Assembly (NCBI GenBank): GCA_050180895.1
Contig: JBFXDS010000016.1
Location: 20,035-84,034 of the forward strand
Source: JBGPEQ01 sp050180895
GTDB taxonomy: Bacteria > Pseudomonadota > Alphaproteobacteria > Dongiales > Dongiaceae
Direction of reading: 5' to 3'
DNA: 64,000 nt
Shown here: in pieces, positions 27,032 to 34,686 of the stretch
Layout of the letters: each line of letters starts with the position of its first letter
Numbering within the stretch: the stretch's first letter is position 1
Program-made: the position numbers and the translations under genes
Notes under the pieces: model-generated
Told to the model about the DNA's origin: nothing
Databases searched by the model: none
Seen by the model: only the letters and a program-made list of their open reading frames with translations

Positions 27032-28882
27032 TCACTGGCTCGCCTGCTTGCCCTTGAGCGCTGCCGCCTTGGCCGGATCGATCCACCAGGTGCCCGTGCC
27101 GAGAGAATAGGTGGGCGTCACCTTCGGCCGCGAGAACTTGTTCCAGAACGCGACGCGGTAGTTCGGCGTGTAGTAGTGCGGAATGACGTAGAATCCCCAC
27201 AGCAGAACGCGGTCGAGAGCATGCGTCCGCGCTACCAGGCTCTCGCGATCGGGCGCGGAAATGACGAGCTCGATCAACTCGTCGATCACCGGGTCTTTGA
27301 TGCCCATCAGATTGCGGCTCCCGTTGCGGTCGGCATTGACCGAGCCCCAGAATTCGCGCTGTTCGTTTCCTGGCGACTCCGATTGGGCGAAGGTTTCGAT
27401 CGCCATGTCGAAGTCGAAGGTGTCCATCCGGTTCTGGTATTGCGAGGTGTCGACGCTGCGCACGCGCGCCCGAACGCCGAGCCGTTCGAGATTCTGGATG
27501 AACGGCAGCGTGATGCGCTCGAGCGTCGGCTGATCCAGCAGGATCTCGAACTGCATCGTCTCCCCAGTTTCGATGTTGGTCCGCACCCCGTTCCTAATCT
27601 CCCACCCGGCGGCTTTCAGCATGTCAGCCGCCTTGCGCAGATTTGCGCGGTTGTTGCCACTCCCGTCGGTTGTCGGCGGCTTAAACTCCTCGGTGAAGAC
27701 CGCATCGGGTATGCGACCGCGATACTTCTCGAGTATCTCCAGCTCTTCTCCAGCCGGCAGTCCTTGCGAGGCCAGCTCCGAGCCTGAGAAGTAGCTGTTC
27801 ATCCGCACGTACTGACCATAGAAAAGAGTCCGGTTGCTCCACTCGAAGTCGAATGCTTGGCCGATGGCGGCGCGGATTTGGGGATCGCGCAAGAAGGGTC
27901 TGCGGGTGTTGAAGATGTAGCCCTGCATTCCCTTCGTGGTGTGATCAGGAATTTCTTCCTTTATTATGCGTCCATCCTTGACCGGCGGAACGTCGTAAGC
28001 CGTCGCCCAGTTGATCGCGCTGTACTCCAGGCGGATATCGATGTTGCCCGCCTTGAACGATTCGAAGACGACGGTTTCGTCGCGGAAGTACTCGTAGCGC
28101 ACGCTGTCCCAGTTGTTCTGCCCGACATTCACCGGCAGGTCGCGGCCCCAGTAGTCCGGCACGCGCTCCAGCGTGATCGATCGGCCGGCCTCGAAGGAGG
28201 CAACCTTGTATTCCCCGCTGCCGAGTGGCGGCTCGAGCGTTGGCTGCTCGAAATCCCGTCCCTCCCAATAGTGCTTGGGGAGGATCGGCAGCTCGCCGAT
28301 GATAAGCGGCAACTCCCGGTTCATCGCTGCCGCGAAGATGAACTTCACCTCGCGCTCGCCGGTTTGCTCTGCGCGCTCGACGCTGCCGTAATAAATCTTG
28401 TAGAGAGGTCGCCCCTTCTCCTTGAGAATATTGAACGAGAAGATCACGTCGTCGACCGTGACCGGCTTGCCGTCGTGCCAGCGCGCCTCCGGCCGAAGCG
28501 TGAACGTCACCCAGGATCGGTCGTCTGGCACTTCGATCGTTTCCGCGATCAATCCATAGTGGCTGAAGGGCTCGTCGAGGCTGGAGGTCAACAGCGGCTC
28601 ATTGGGCGCTCCCGGGCCGGGAGCGCCCTTCAGGATGAAGGGATTGAAGCTGTCGAAGGTGCCGAGAACGGCGCTGCGTAGCTGCCCCCCCTTGGGCGCG
28701 TCTGGATTGACGTAGTCGAAATGCCGGAAGTCCGGACCGTACTTCGGTTCGCCGTGCATGGCCAGCGCGTGCACCTTTCTCGCCACCGCCTGTGCGCTTG
28801 ATCGGCGTGCCGCCAATCCGACCAGTGGCATGAGGGGCAGCAGCGCGGAGCCAACCAGTGTGGAGCGTCGGGACAACGTCAT
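27032..28882 (-). CDS. yejA: Peptide ABC transporter substrate-binding protein (YejA-like), copy 2
   Basis: A 616-residue SBP family 5 protein, clearly paralogous to the next gene downstream. The signal sequence again begins with SRRSTLVGSALLPLMPLVG and cleavage is likely near SSAQA. Matching segments include FDYVNPDAPKGGQLRSAVLG, FTLRPEARWHDGKPVTVDD and DHTTKGMQGYIFNTRRPFL. The conserved core with diverged ligand lobes suggests a different peptide specificity for the same transporter. It is the first gene of the yejAABEF-type cluster. A CtrA-type box lies 54-68 bases upstream of its start. Confidence 0.93.
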   Translation of the reverse strand: MTLSRRSTLVGSALLPLMPLVGLAARRSSAQAVARKVHALAMHGEPKYGPDFRHFDYVNPDAPKGGQLRSAVLGTFDSFNPFILKGAPGPGAPNEPLLTSSLDEPFSHYGLIAETIEVPDDRSWVTFTLRPEARWHDGKPVTVDDVIFSFNILKEKGRPLYKIYYGSVERAEQTGEREVKFIFAAAMNRELPLIIGELPILPKHYWEGRDFEQPTLEPPLGSGEYKVASFEAGRSITLERVPDYWGRDLPVNVGQNNWDSVRYEYFRDETVVFESFKAGNIDIRLEYSAINWATAYDVPPVKDGRIIKEEIPDHTTKGMQGYIFNTRRPFLRDPQIRAAIGQAFDFEWSNRTLFYGQYVRMNSYFSGSELASQGLPAGEELEILEKYRGRIPDAVFTEEFKPPTTDGSGNNRANLRKAADMLKAAGWEIRNGVRTNIETGETMQFEILLDQPTLERITLPFIQNLERLGVRARVRSVDTSQYQNRMDTFDFDMAIETFAQSESPGNEQREFWGSVNADRNGSRNLMGIKDPVIDELIELVISAPDRESLVARTHALDRVLLWGFYVIPHYYTPNYRVAFWNKFSRPKVTPTYSLGTGTWWIDPAKAAALKGKQASQ

Positions 28883-28935
28883 CGCGTTACCTCAACCGGC
28901 GTGGAATCGGCCATGCAACTCAAGGACCAGCATGG

Positions 28936-28950
28936 TTAATATCGGATTAA
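28936..28950. promoter_or_regulatory. CtrA-type box (TTAA-N7-TTAA), second site
   Basis: TTAATATCGGATTAA is a perfect palindromic-type CtrA consensus. It lies between the divergent yejA copy 2 (start at 28882) and the HAD hydrolase (start at 29079), much closer to the former, at a position suited to control of the peptide-transporter operon. Confidence 0.5.
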
Positions 28951-29078
28951 GCGGGTCCTGTCGCTAGTCTGTCTGGTGATATTCCTGGGGAGGGCGACAG
29001 TTCTGGCCGCCGGTTGCCCTCCACCCGCCCCGCCGCTAGGTTGCGCCGCCGCGTCAGCAAGCCGCCGGGGGAGCCAAC

Positions 29079-29840
29079 TTGGGCAGCCGCATCAAAGCCA
29101 TCACGTTCGACCTGTGGGACACGATCGTCCACGACGATTCCGACGAGCCGAAGCGCCGCGACCAGGGGCTGCGCACGAAGAAGGCCGAGCGCCGCCGCCT
29201 GCTGTGGGCGGCGCTCGACCGCCAGAACCCCATCGCCGAGACGGCCGTCAGCCTCGCCTACGATGTCGGCGACGCCGCCTTCAACCGGGTCTGGCACGAC
29301 CAGCACGTGACCTGGACCATCGCCGAGCGGCTCCAGGTCATCCTCAAGGGTCTGGGCCGCGCCCTGCCGGAGGAGGAGTTCGCGCGCCTCGTCCGCGAGC
29401 ACGAGGAGATGGAGATCCGTATCCGCCCGGACCTCGTCCCCGGCATCGCCGAGGCGCTCGCGGCCCTGCACGGCCGCTACCGCACCTGCGTGGTCTCCGA
29501 TGCCATCGTCTCGCCCGGCCGCTGCCTGCGGCAGCTGCTGGAGAGCTACGGTCTGGCGCGCCACTTCGACGGCTTCGTCTTCTCCGACGAGGTCGGCCAT
29601 TCCAAGCCGCACCGCGCCATGTTCGAGGAAGCTGCCCGCCAGATGGGCGTCGCGCTGACGGAGATCGTCCATATCGGCGACCGCGACCACAACGACGTCA
29701 AAGGCCCGCAGACGCTCGGCATGAGGGCCATCCTGTTCACGGCCACCCGGCCGGCCGACAAGGACCACACCTCGGCCGACGCGATCTGCGAGCGTCACGC
29801 CGACCTGCCGGCCATCGTCGATCGGCTGGCCGCCGGCTGA
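29079..29840 (+). CDS. HAD-superfamily hydrolase
   Basis: A 253-residue HAD phosphatase-like protein. Motif I is FDLWDTIVHDD (nucleophile Asp), motif II CVVSDAIV, motif III lysine in EVGHSKPHRAMFEEA, and motif IV HIGDRDHNDVKG. A helical cap lies between motifs I and II, giving subclass I. The start is TTG at 29079 behind GGGGGAG, which aligns the first strand (IKAITFDLWD) at the expected distance. The substrate is unknown. The MFS gene follows 25 bases downstream. Confidence 0.88.
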   Translation: MGSRIKAITFDLWDTIVHDDSDEPKRRDQGLRTKKAERRRLLWAALDRQNPIAETAVSLAYDVGDAAFNRVWHDQHVTWTIAERLQVILKGLGRALPEEEFARLVREHEEMEIRIRPDLVPGIAEALAALHGRYRTCVVSDAIVSPGRCLRQLLESYGLARHFDGFVFSDEVGHSKPHRAMFEEAARQMGVALTEIVHIGDRDHNDVKGPQTLGMRAILFTATRPADKDHTSADAICERHADLPAIVDRLAAG

Positions 29841-29865
29841 CGGCCCTCCGCGATCGGCGGCCTGT

Positions 29866-31101
29866 ATGCGCGGCCCGGATTTCCACGTCCTGCGCCACCG
29901 CGATTTCGCGCTCTACATCTCCAGTTCCTTCCTGTGGACGATCGGGCTGCAGGTGCAGGCGCTGGCCCTCGCCTGGCAGATCTACGAGATCACGCGCGAT
30001 CCCTTCCAGCTCGGCCTGATCGGCCTGCTGGAGTTCCTGCCCGCGGCCCTGCTGGCGTTGCCCGCCGGCCATCTCGCCGATCGCCTGGACCGCCGGCGGC
30101 TCATTCTCGTCGGCGTCGCCGCCGAGTTCATGGCCGCCCTGGTGCTGGTCGGATTCGCGCTATCCGGTCGCATGTCCGTATCCGTCATTCTCTCGCTGGC
30201 CCTCGTCTTCGGCATTGCCCGCGCGATCTCGACCCCGCCGGCCCGCGCCCTCCTGCCGAACCTGATGCCGAAGGGCGAGCTGGCCAGTGCGATCGCCTGG
30301 TCCTCCACCTCCTGGCAGGTCGCCACGATCGCCGGCCCGGGCCTGGGCGGCCTGCTCTACGCCGTCGCCCCGCCGGTCGCCTATGGGGGTGCGGCGCTGG
30401 CGTTCGCCGCCGCCGTCATCGCGACCTTCCTCATGCGCGGCCGGCCGGTGGAGCCGTCGCCGCCGGCGACGGTTGACGGCGGCGGCGATCTTGCCGCGAT
30501 CGTCGCCGGGCTGATGCTGATCTGCCGCAACAGGCTGCTGCTGGCGGCGGTCTCGCTGGATCTGTTCGCGGTTCTGTTCTCCGGCGCCACGGCGCTGATC
30601 CCGGTCTTTGCCCAGGACATCCTCGAGGTCGGGTCCGATGCCGGCGGCCTGCTCCGCAGTGCCCAGGGATTCGGCGCCGTGGCGACGGCGCTGGTGCTGA
30701 CCCAGTTCCCGCTGACGCGCCATGTCGGCCGGCGGTTGTTCGTCGCGGTCGGTGTCTTCGGCGTGGCGGCCCTCGTCTTCGGCCTGTCCCACTGGTATTG
30801 GCTGTCCTTCGCTGCGGTGCTCGTGCTCGGCGCCGCCGACATGGTCAGCGTTTATGTGCGGGGCACGCTGGTGCCACTGGCAACGCCCGATGCCCTCCGC
30901 GGCCGCGTACTGGCGGTCGAGTCGGTCTTCATCGGCGCCTCGAACGAGCTGGGCATGTTTGTCGCCGGCAGCGCTGCCGCGCTGCTCGGCCCGGCAACGG
31001 CCGTCCTCGCCGGCGGCAGCCTGACCCTGCTGGTTACGGTCGTGTGGTCACGCATTTTTCCCGTGCTGCGCCGCGTCGACCGGTTCACCGATCTCGGCTG
31101 A
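29866..31101 (+). CDS. MFS transporter (EntS-like)
   Basis: A 411-residue major facilitator protein with about 12 hydrophobic segments. The motif A-like loop between helices 2 and 3 is GHLADRLDRRRLILVG, and STPPARALLPNLMPKGELA is typical of the EntS/MFS_3 group of exporters. The C-terminal half contains SVYVRGTLVPLATPDALRGR. EntS-like proteins export siderophores or drugs; no siderophore genes are nearby, so the substrate is open. It follows the HAD gene closely and could share its transcript. Confidence 0.88.
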   Translation: MRGPDFHVLRHRDFALYISSSFLWTIGLQVQALALAWQIYEITRDPFQLGLIGLLEFLPAALLALPAGHLADRLDRRRLILVGVAAEFMAALVLVGFALSGRMSVSVILSLALVFGIARAISTPPARALLPNLMPKGELASAIAWSSTSWQVATIAGPGLGGLLYAVAPPVAYGGAALAFAAAVIATFLMRGRPVEPSPPATVDGGGDLAAIVAGLMLICRNRLLLAAVSLDLFAVLFSGATALIPVFAQDILEVGSDAGGLLRSAQGFGAVATALVLTQFPLTRHVGRRLFVAVGVFGVAALVFGLSHWYWLSFAAVLVLGAADMVSVYVRGTLVPLATPDALRGRVLAVESVFIGASNELGMFVAGSAAALLGPATAVLAGGSLTLLVTVVWSRIFPVLRRVDRFTDLG

Positions 31102-31122
31102 GCAGGCGGCGGCTCAACCCGG

Positions 31123-31242
31123 TCAGGCCTGCAGCCGCCGGTTGGTGCCGTCGTGCAGGAATTGATCGAGCAGATAGCCGTTGGCGCCGTGGCTCCCGAC
31201 GCCGTCGAACCCGGCGGCCTTTGCCGCACCCGATTCCCGGCG
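31123..31242 (-). pseudogene. Relic of an old yellow enzyme (NemA-type alkene reductase) gene
   Basis: On the minus strand a short open stretch reads AAKAAGFDGVGSHGANG followed by YLLDQFLHDGTNRR. This is the FMN-binding core signature of NemA/OYE alkene reductases (usually AGFDGVEIHGANGYLIDQFL...). It is closed by a stop codon upstream and downstream, so only about 35 codons of a roughly 360-codon gene remain. The Glu-Ile of the signature has become Gly-Ser. No other part of the gene is visible in the flanks. It is not related in position to the intact OYE gene at 46984. Confidence 0.75.
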
Positions 31243-31288
31243 CTACATTAATCCGGCTAAGAGTGGCCTATCGAGGAGGTCGTCCCGC

Positions 31289-32152
31289 ATGTCCCGCCCC
31301 CCGCGCTTCCTGGTCATCGACGGCTATAACCGCGAGGCCCGCGAGGAGCTGAAGGCCGGCGGCGCCTCGCCCGCTGGGGACCTTTATGTCGGCATGCTCC
31401 GCAAATGCATGCCGGGCGCCGCCTGCGACGTGGTGCACCCCGCCGACCCCGGCGCCGCCCTGCCCAAGGGCGCCTCTCTGCAGCAGTATGACGGCATCGC
31501 CTGGACGGGCTGCTCCCTCACCATCTACGAGGAGGATCCGCGCGTCGGGCCGCAGATCGAGTTGGCCCGGGCCGCCTTCGCGGCGCGGGTGCCGAGCTTC
31601 GGCAGCTGCTGGGCGGCGCAGATCGCGGTGGTCGCCGCCGGCGGCATCGTCCGCGCCAACCCGAAGGGGCGCGAAATGGGCATCGCCCGCAAGATCGGCC
31701 TCACGCCCGAGGGCCGCGGCCATCCGCTCTATGTCGGCAAGAGCACGGTGTTCGACGCCTTCATCAGCCATGTCGACGAGATCACCCACCTGCCGCCCGG
31801 CGCCGTGCTGCTGGCCTCCAACGCCTTCACCCACGTGCAGTCGGTCGCCGTCGCCCATGCAGGCGGCATGTTCTGGGGCCTGCAGTACCATCCCGAATAC
31901 GACCTGCACGAGATGGCGCGCCTCACCTGGTGCCGCATCGACAAGCTGATCAAGCTCGGCTTCTTCCGCGACCGCCCGGCCGCCGAGAGCTACGTCAACT
32001 TGCTGGAGACCCTCCACCAGGACCCGACCCGCAAGGACATCGCCTGGCTACTCGGCATCGACGAGGACGTGATGAACGAGGATATCCGCCTCACCGAAGT
32101 GCGCAACTGGATCGACCGGCTGGTCATCCCGAGCATGGCGACTAGGCATTGA
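31289..32152 (+). CDS. Class I glutamine amidotransferase-like protein
   Basis: A 287-residue protein with a class I glutamine amidotransferase fold. The nucleophile elbow is SFGSCWAAQIAVVAAGG (Cys), and the His-Glu pair is in WGLQYHPEYDLHEMARL. It resembles the GMP-synthase-type GATase domain (YLR126C/GuaA-like) fused to a C-terminal helical tail of about 80 residues. No synthetase partner is adjacent, so it may act as a free-standing amidase. The start ATG has GAGGAGG upstream. Confidence 0.87.
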   Translation: MSRPPRFLVIDGYNREAREELKAGGASPAGDLYVGMLRKCMPGAACDVVHPADPGAALPKGASLQQYDGIAWTGCSLTIYEEDPRVGPQIELARAAFAARVPSFGSCWAAQIAVVAAGGIVRANPKGREMGIARKIGLTPEGRGHPLYVGKSTVFDAFISHVDEITHLPPGAVLLASNAFTHVQSVAVAHAGGMFWGLQYHPEYDLHEMARLTWCRIDKLIKLGFFRDRPAAESYVNLLETLHQDPTRKDIAWLLGIDEDVMNEDIRLTEVRNWIDRLVIPSMATRH

Positions 32153-32164
32153 CTGGGGGCGGCG

Positions 32165-32594
32165 GTGGGCGCGGTACAGGACCGGCAGATCAGGAGCGTC
32201 AGTCCCTATTTTCTTCGTGAGCGACCTCGTGCGGGCCGCCGAGTATTACCGCGACAAGCTCGGCTTCGGTTTCGACCGCTATTGGGGCGGGCCGCCTTGC
32301 TTTGTGATGGTCCGCCGCGACGGCGTGCAGTTCATGCTGCGCAGCGGTCTCTACGGCGGGCACCCGCAGCCCAACCGAGCCCTCGATTACGACACTTGGG
32401 ATGCCTACGTGTACGTGTGTGCTGCTAACCAGCTCCATGCTGAGTTCGCCGCCAAGGGTGCCGACATCGTCCGACCGCCCCAGGACCAAGTCTACCAATG
32501 CCGCGACTTCGAGGTCCGCGATCTCGACGGCTACGTTCTCTGTTTCGGGCAGGATATCGGCGCCGCCCGCGCCGGCAAGCCTCAGGAGGCCTAG
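32165..32594 (+). pseudogene. VOC (glyoxalase/bleomycin-resistance) family protein, probable N-terminal frameshift
   Basis: The main frame (GTG at 32217 to the stop at 32594, 125 residues) encodes a VOC-fold protein: LVRAAEYYRDKLGFGFDRYW, VQFMLRSGLYGG and the ending VRDLDGYVLCFGQD. Upstream, a different frame starting with GTG at 32165 reads GAVQDRQIRSVSP, which is the natural N-terminus of this family, continuing into IFFVSDL of the main frame. The two join if one base near 32207 is removed. So either the first strand is lost by a 1-base insertion, or there is a sequencing error, or translation starts at the internal GTG. The function of the family is small-molecule binding or isomerase/dioxygenase chemistry. 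Confidence 0.7.
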
Positions 32595-32600
32595 CAGACC

Positions 32601-33737
32601 ATGCGCCCCGTCCCTCTGCGAGATACGCCCGTGTCCCTCGACCGCATCGAAGACGCCATTGCCGCCATTGCCGCCGGCGAGCTGATCGTCGTCGTCGACG
32701 ACGAGGACCGCGAGAACGAGGGCGACCTCATCATGGCCGCCGAGAAGGCGAAGCCGGAGCAGGTCGCCTTCATGATCCGCCACACCAGCGGCATCCTCTG
32801 CACGCCGCTGCCGCCGGACGAGGCCGCCCGCCTCCATCTGGCGCCGATGGTGCAGGTCAACAACGCGCTGCAGGAGACGGCGTTCACAGTCTCCATCGAC
32901 TACAGGCACGGCCTCACCACCGGCATCTCGGCCGAGGAACGTACGGCCACCATCCGGGCGCTCGCCAACAACAACACCGGCGCCGCCGATTTCGTCCGCC
33001 CCGGCCATATCTTTCCGCTGATCGGCAAGCCCGGCGGCGTGCTCGTGCGCTCCGGCCACACCGAAGCCGCCATCGACCTGGCGCGCCTCGCCGGCCTGTC
33101 GTCGGTCGGACTCCTGGCCGAGCTGGTCAACGACGACGGGACGGTGAAGCGGCTTCCGGAGCTCCTCACGTTCGCCAGGCAGCACCACCTGCGCATCGTC
33201 TCCATCGCCGACCTCATCCAGTACCGCCAGCGCTTCGAGAAGCTCGTCTCGCGCGTCGATTCCTTCGCCGTCGATCTCGGCTTCGCCGCCGCCCAGGGCC
33301 TCGTCTACGCCACGCCCACCGACGGCATCCGACACTTTGCGCTGTGCATCGGCGACCTCCGGCGCGAGCCGGTCGCCGTGCGCATCCACCGCGAGAGCGT
33401 GTTCGACGACGTGTTCGGCGCCGTGGCGCCCGGCCGCGAGCAGCTGGTCGCCCGCGCGCTGCAGGTCATCCGCGGCCGCGGCACTGGCGTCGTCGTCTAT
33501 CTCCGGTCAAGCGAGGGCTACGCCAAGCTTCCGGAATGGGAGGCGCCGGAGAGCCGCGTCGATGCGCCGGCCCCGGAGTCGCTGCGGCAGCAGCAGTGGC
33601 GCGAGGTCGGCATCGGCGCGCAGATCCTGCGCGATCTCGGCATCAGCAGCATCGAGCTGCTCGCCTCGAAGAACCGCCACTATGTCGGTCTGGACGGCTA
33701 CGGCATCACCATCGCCAAGACGACGATTCTTGATTGA
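32601..33737 (+). CDS. ribB: 3,4-dihydroxy-2-butanone-4-phosphate synthase with degenerate GTP cyclohydrolase II domain (RibBX type)
   Basis: A 378-residue protein for riboflavin synthesis. The N-terminal RibB domain (residues 1-205) is complete: VVDDEDRENEGDLIMAAE, IRHTSGILCTPL and the FVRPGHIFPLIGKPGGVL loop with AAIDLARLAGL. The C-terminal half is homologous to GTP cyclohydrolase II but lacks its zinc cysteines: the site reads VRIHRESVFDDVFGAVAPG instead of the H-x-E-C-x-x-G-D-x-F-x-S-x-x-C-x-C pattern. This matches the RibBX variant known in Proteobacteria. So only the ribulose-5-phosphate reaction is expected here, and an active RibA must be encoded elsewhere. Confidence 0.93.
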   Translation: MRPVPLRDTPVSLDRIEDAIAAIAAGELIVVVDDEDRENEGDLIMAAEKAKPEQVAFMIRHTSGILCTPLPPDEAARLHLAPMVQVNNALQETAFTVSIDYRHGLTTGISAEERTATIRALANNNTGAADFVRPGHIFPLIGKPGGVLVRSGHTEAAIDLARLAGLSSVGLLAELVNDDGTVKRLPELLTFARQHHLRIVSIADLIQYRQRFEKLVSRVDSFAVDLGFAAAQGLVYATPTDGIRHFALCIGDLRREPVAVRIHRESVFDDVFGAVAPGREQLVARALQVIRGRGTGVVVYLRSSEGYAKLPEWEAPESRVDAPAPESLRQQQWREVGIGAQILRDLGISSIELLASKNRHYVGLDGYGITIAKTTILD

Positions 33738-33759
33738 TGCGTAACTCGATCGATGTGTC

Positions 33760-33818
33760 GTAGGGGCGAGCGGCGCTCGCCCTCTTCGGCCGCAGGGCGA
33801 GCGCCCACTCGCCCCTAC
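33760..33818. repeat. Paired palindromic repeat, GTAGGGGCGAG family, copy 2
   Basis: Arm 1 (33760-33783) is base-for-base the same as arm 2 of copy 1 at 974-997. Arm 2 (33794-33818) is its inverted partner with one extra base. It sits between convergent ribB and the HisN-type gene, ending beside the latter's stop, and again could terminate transcription in both directions. Confidence 0.85.
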
Positions 33819-34594
33819 AGGCGCAACAAGTTCATCGCCGGCTCGAGCAGCCTCGGATCGCCGGCGGCGATGACCCGGTCGCCCGAATTCATCGTCAGCG
33901 TCTTGCCCTCCCAGTCGGTCATGACTCCGCCGGCGCCCTCGATCACCGGCACGGCCGCCAGGTAGTCGTAGATGTCCATCTTGGCGTCGACATGCAGGTC
34001 GGAGTAGCCCGAGGCGATCATGCCGTAGGCGTAGCAGTCGCCGCTGTAGAGCGTCTGGCGGCAGGCCCGCCGCACACGCTCGAACGCGGGCGCCGCGGCG
34101 TCGCCGAAATAGTGCGGCGAACTCGCCGACAGCGCTGCGCGCGCCAGCTCGGCGCAGGCGCGGCTGCGTACCGGCGTGCCGTTCATGACCGTCGGACGGC
34201 CGGCCGCGCCGACCCAGCGCTCGCCGAGCGCCGGATGGTCGATGACGCCGAGCACCGGCCGTCCCTGCCGCAGCAGCGCGATCAGCGTGCCGAAGGTCGG
34301 CCGTCCCGTGATGAAGGATTTCGTCCCGTCGATCGGGTCGAGGATCCAGACGAACTCCGCGTCGGGCCGGTCGCGGCCATGCTCCTCGCCGACGACGCCG
34401 TGGGCGGGATCGTGCGCGGCGATCAGCTTGCGGATCTCCGCCTCGGCCTCGCGGTCCGCACGGGTCACCGGGCTCCCGTCGGCCTTGAACTCGATGCCGA
34501 GGCCGCTGCGGAAGTAGCGCCGGGCGATCGCCCCGCTGGCATCGGCCAGCCGGCCGGCGAAGGCGATGAGGTCGTCGGACAGCGGTGCGGTCAT
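33815..34594 (-). CDS. hisN: Inositol-monophosphatase family, histidinol-phosphatase-like (HisN)
   Basis: A 259-residue Mg-dependent phosphatase. The metal site motifs are present: VVGEEHG, the signature WILDPIDGTKSFITGRP, and the second motif IYDYLAAVPVIEGAGGVMTD. The TGRPTFGTLIALL stretch and the KMDIYDYLAAVPV variant of the second motif are characteristic of HisN-type histidinol phosphatases in Alphaproteobacteria and actinobacteria. The family also dephosphorylates myo-inositol phosphates and PAP, so the substrate call is moderate. It lies downstream of the cytochrome c gene with a repeat in between. Confidence 0.85.
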   Translation of the reverse strand: MTAPLSDDLIAFAGRLADASGAIARRYFRSGLGIEFKADGSPVTRADREAEAEIRKLIAAHDPAHGVVGEEHGRDRPDAEFVWILDPIDGTKSFITGRPTFGTLIALLRQGRPVLGVIDHPALGERWVGAAGRPTVMNGTPVRSRACAELARAALSASSPHYFGDAAAPAFERVRRACRQTLYSGDCYAYGMIASGYSDLHVDAKMDIYDYLAAVPVIEGAGGVMTDWEGKTLTMNSGDRVIAAGDPRLLEPAMNLLRL

Positions 34595-34621
34595 GAGGAT
34601 TCGACGGTCCGTCGTGAAATT

Positions 34622-34686
34622 GCAGGGCAGGCTTCAGCCTGCCCGCGTCCGTGCCGCGGCGCAACGGGCGGATTGAACCGCCCTAC
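34622..34686. repeat. Double hairpin repeat between hisN and the cytochrome c gene
   Basis: GCAGGGCAGGCTTCAGCCTGCCC (read as GGGCAGG/CCTGCCC arms) is followed by CGGGCGG and CCGCCCTA arms. The architecture of two hairpins ending in GTAGGG on the minus strand resembles the GTAGGGGCGAG family, but with different arm sequences. It ends at the cytochrome c stop and may act as its terminator. Confidence 0.55.

Noticed and set aside
31246..31260. TTAATCCGGCTAAGA before the amidotransferase as a CtrA box
   Set aside because: The second half is AAGA at the required position, so the site is incomplete.
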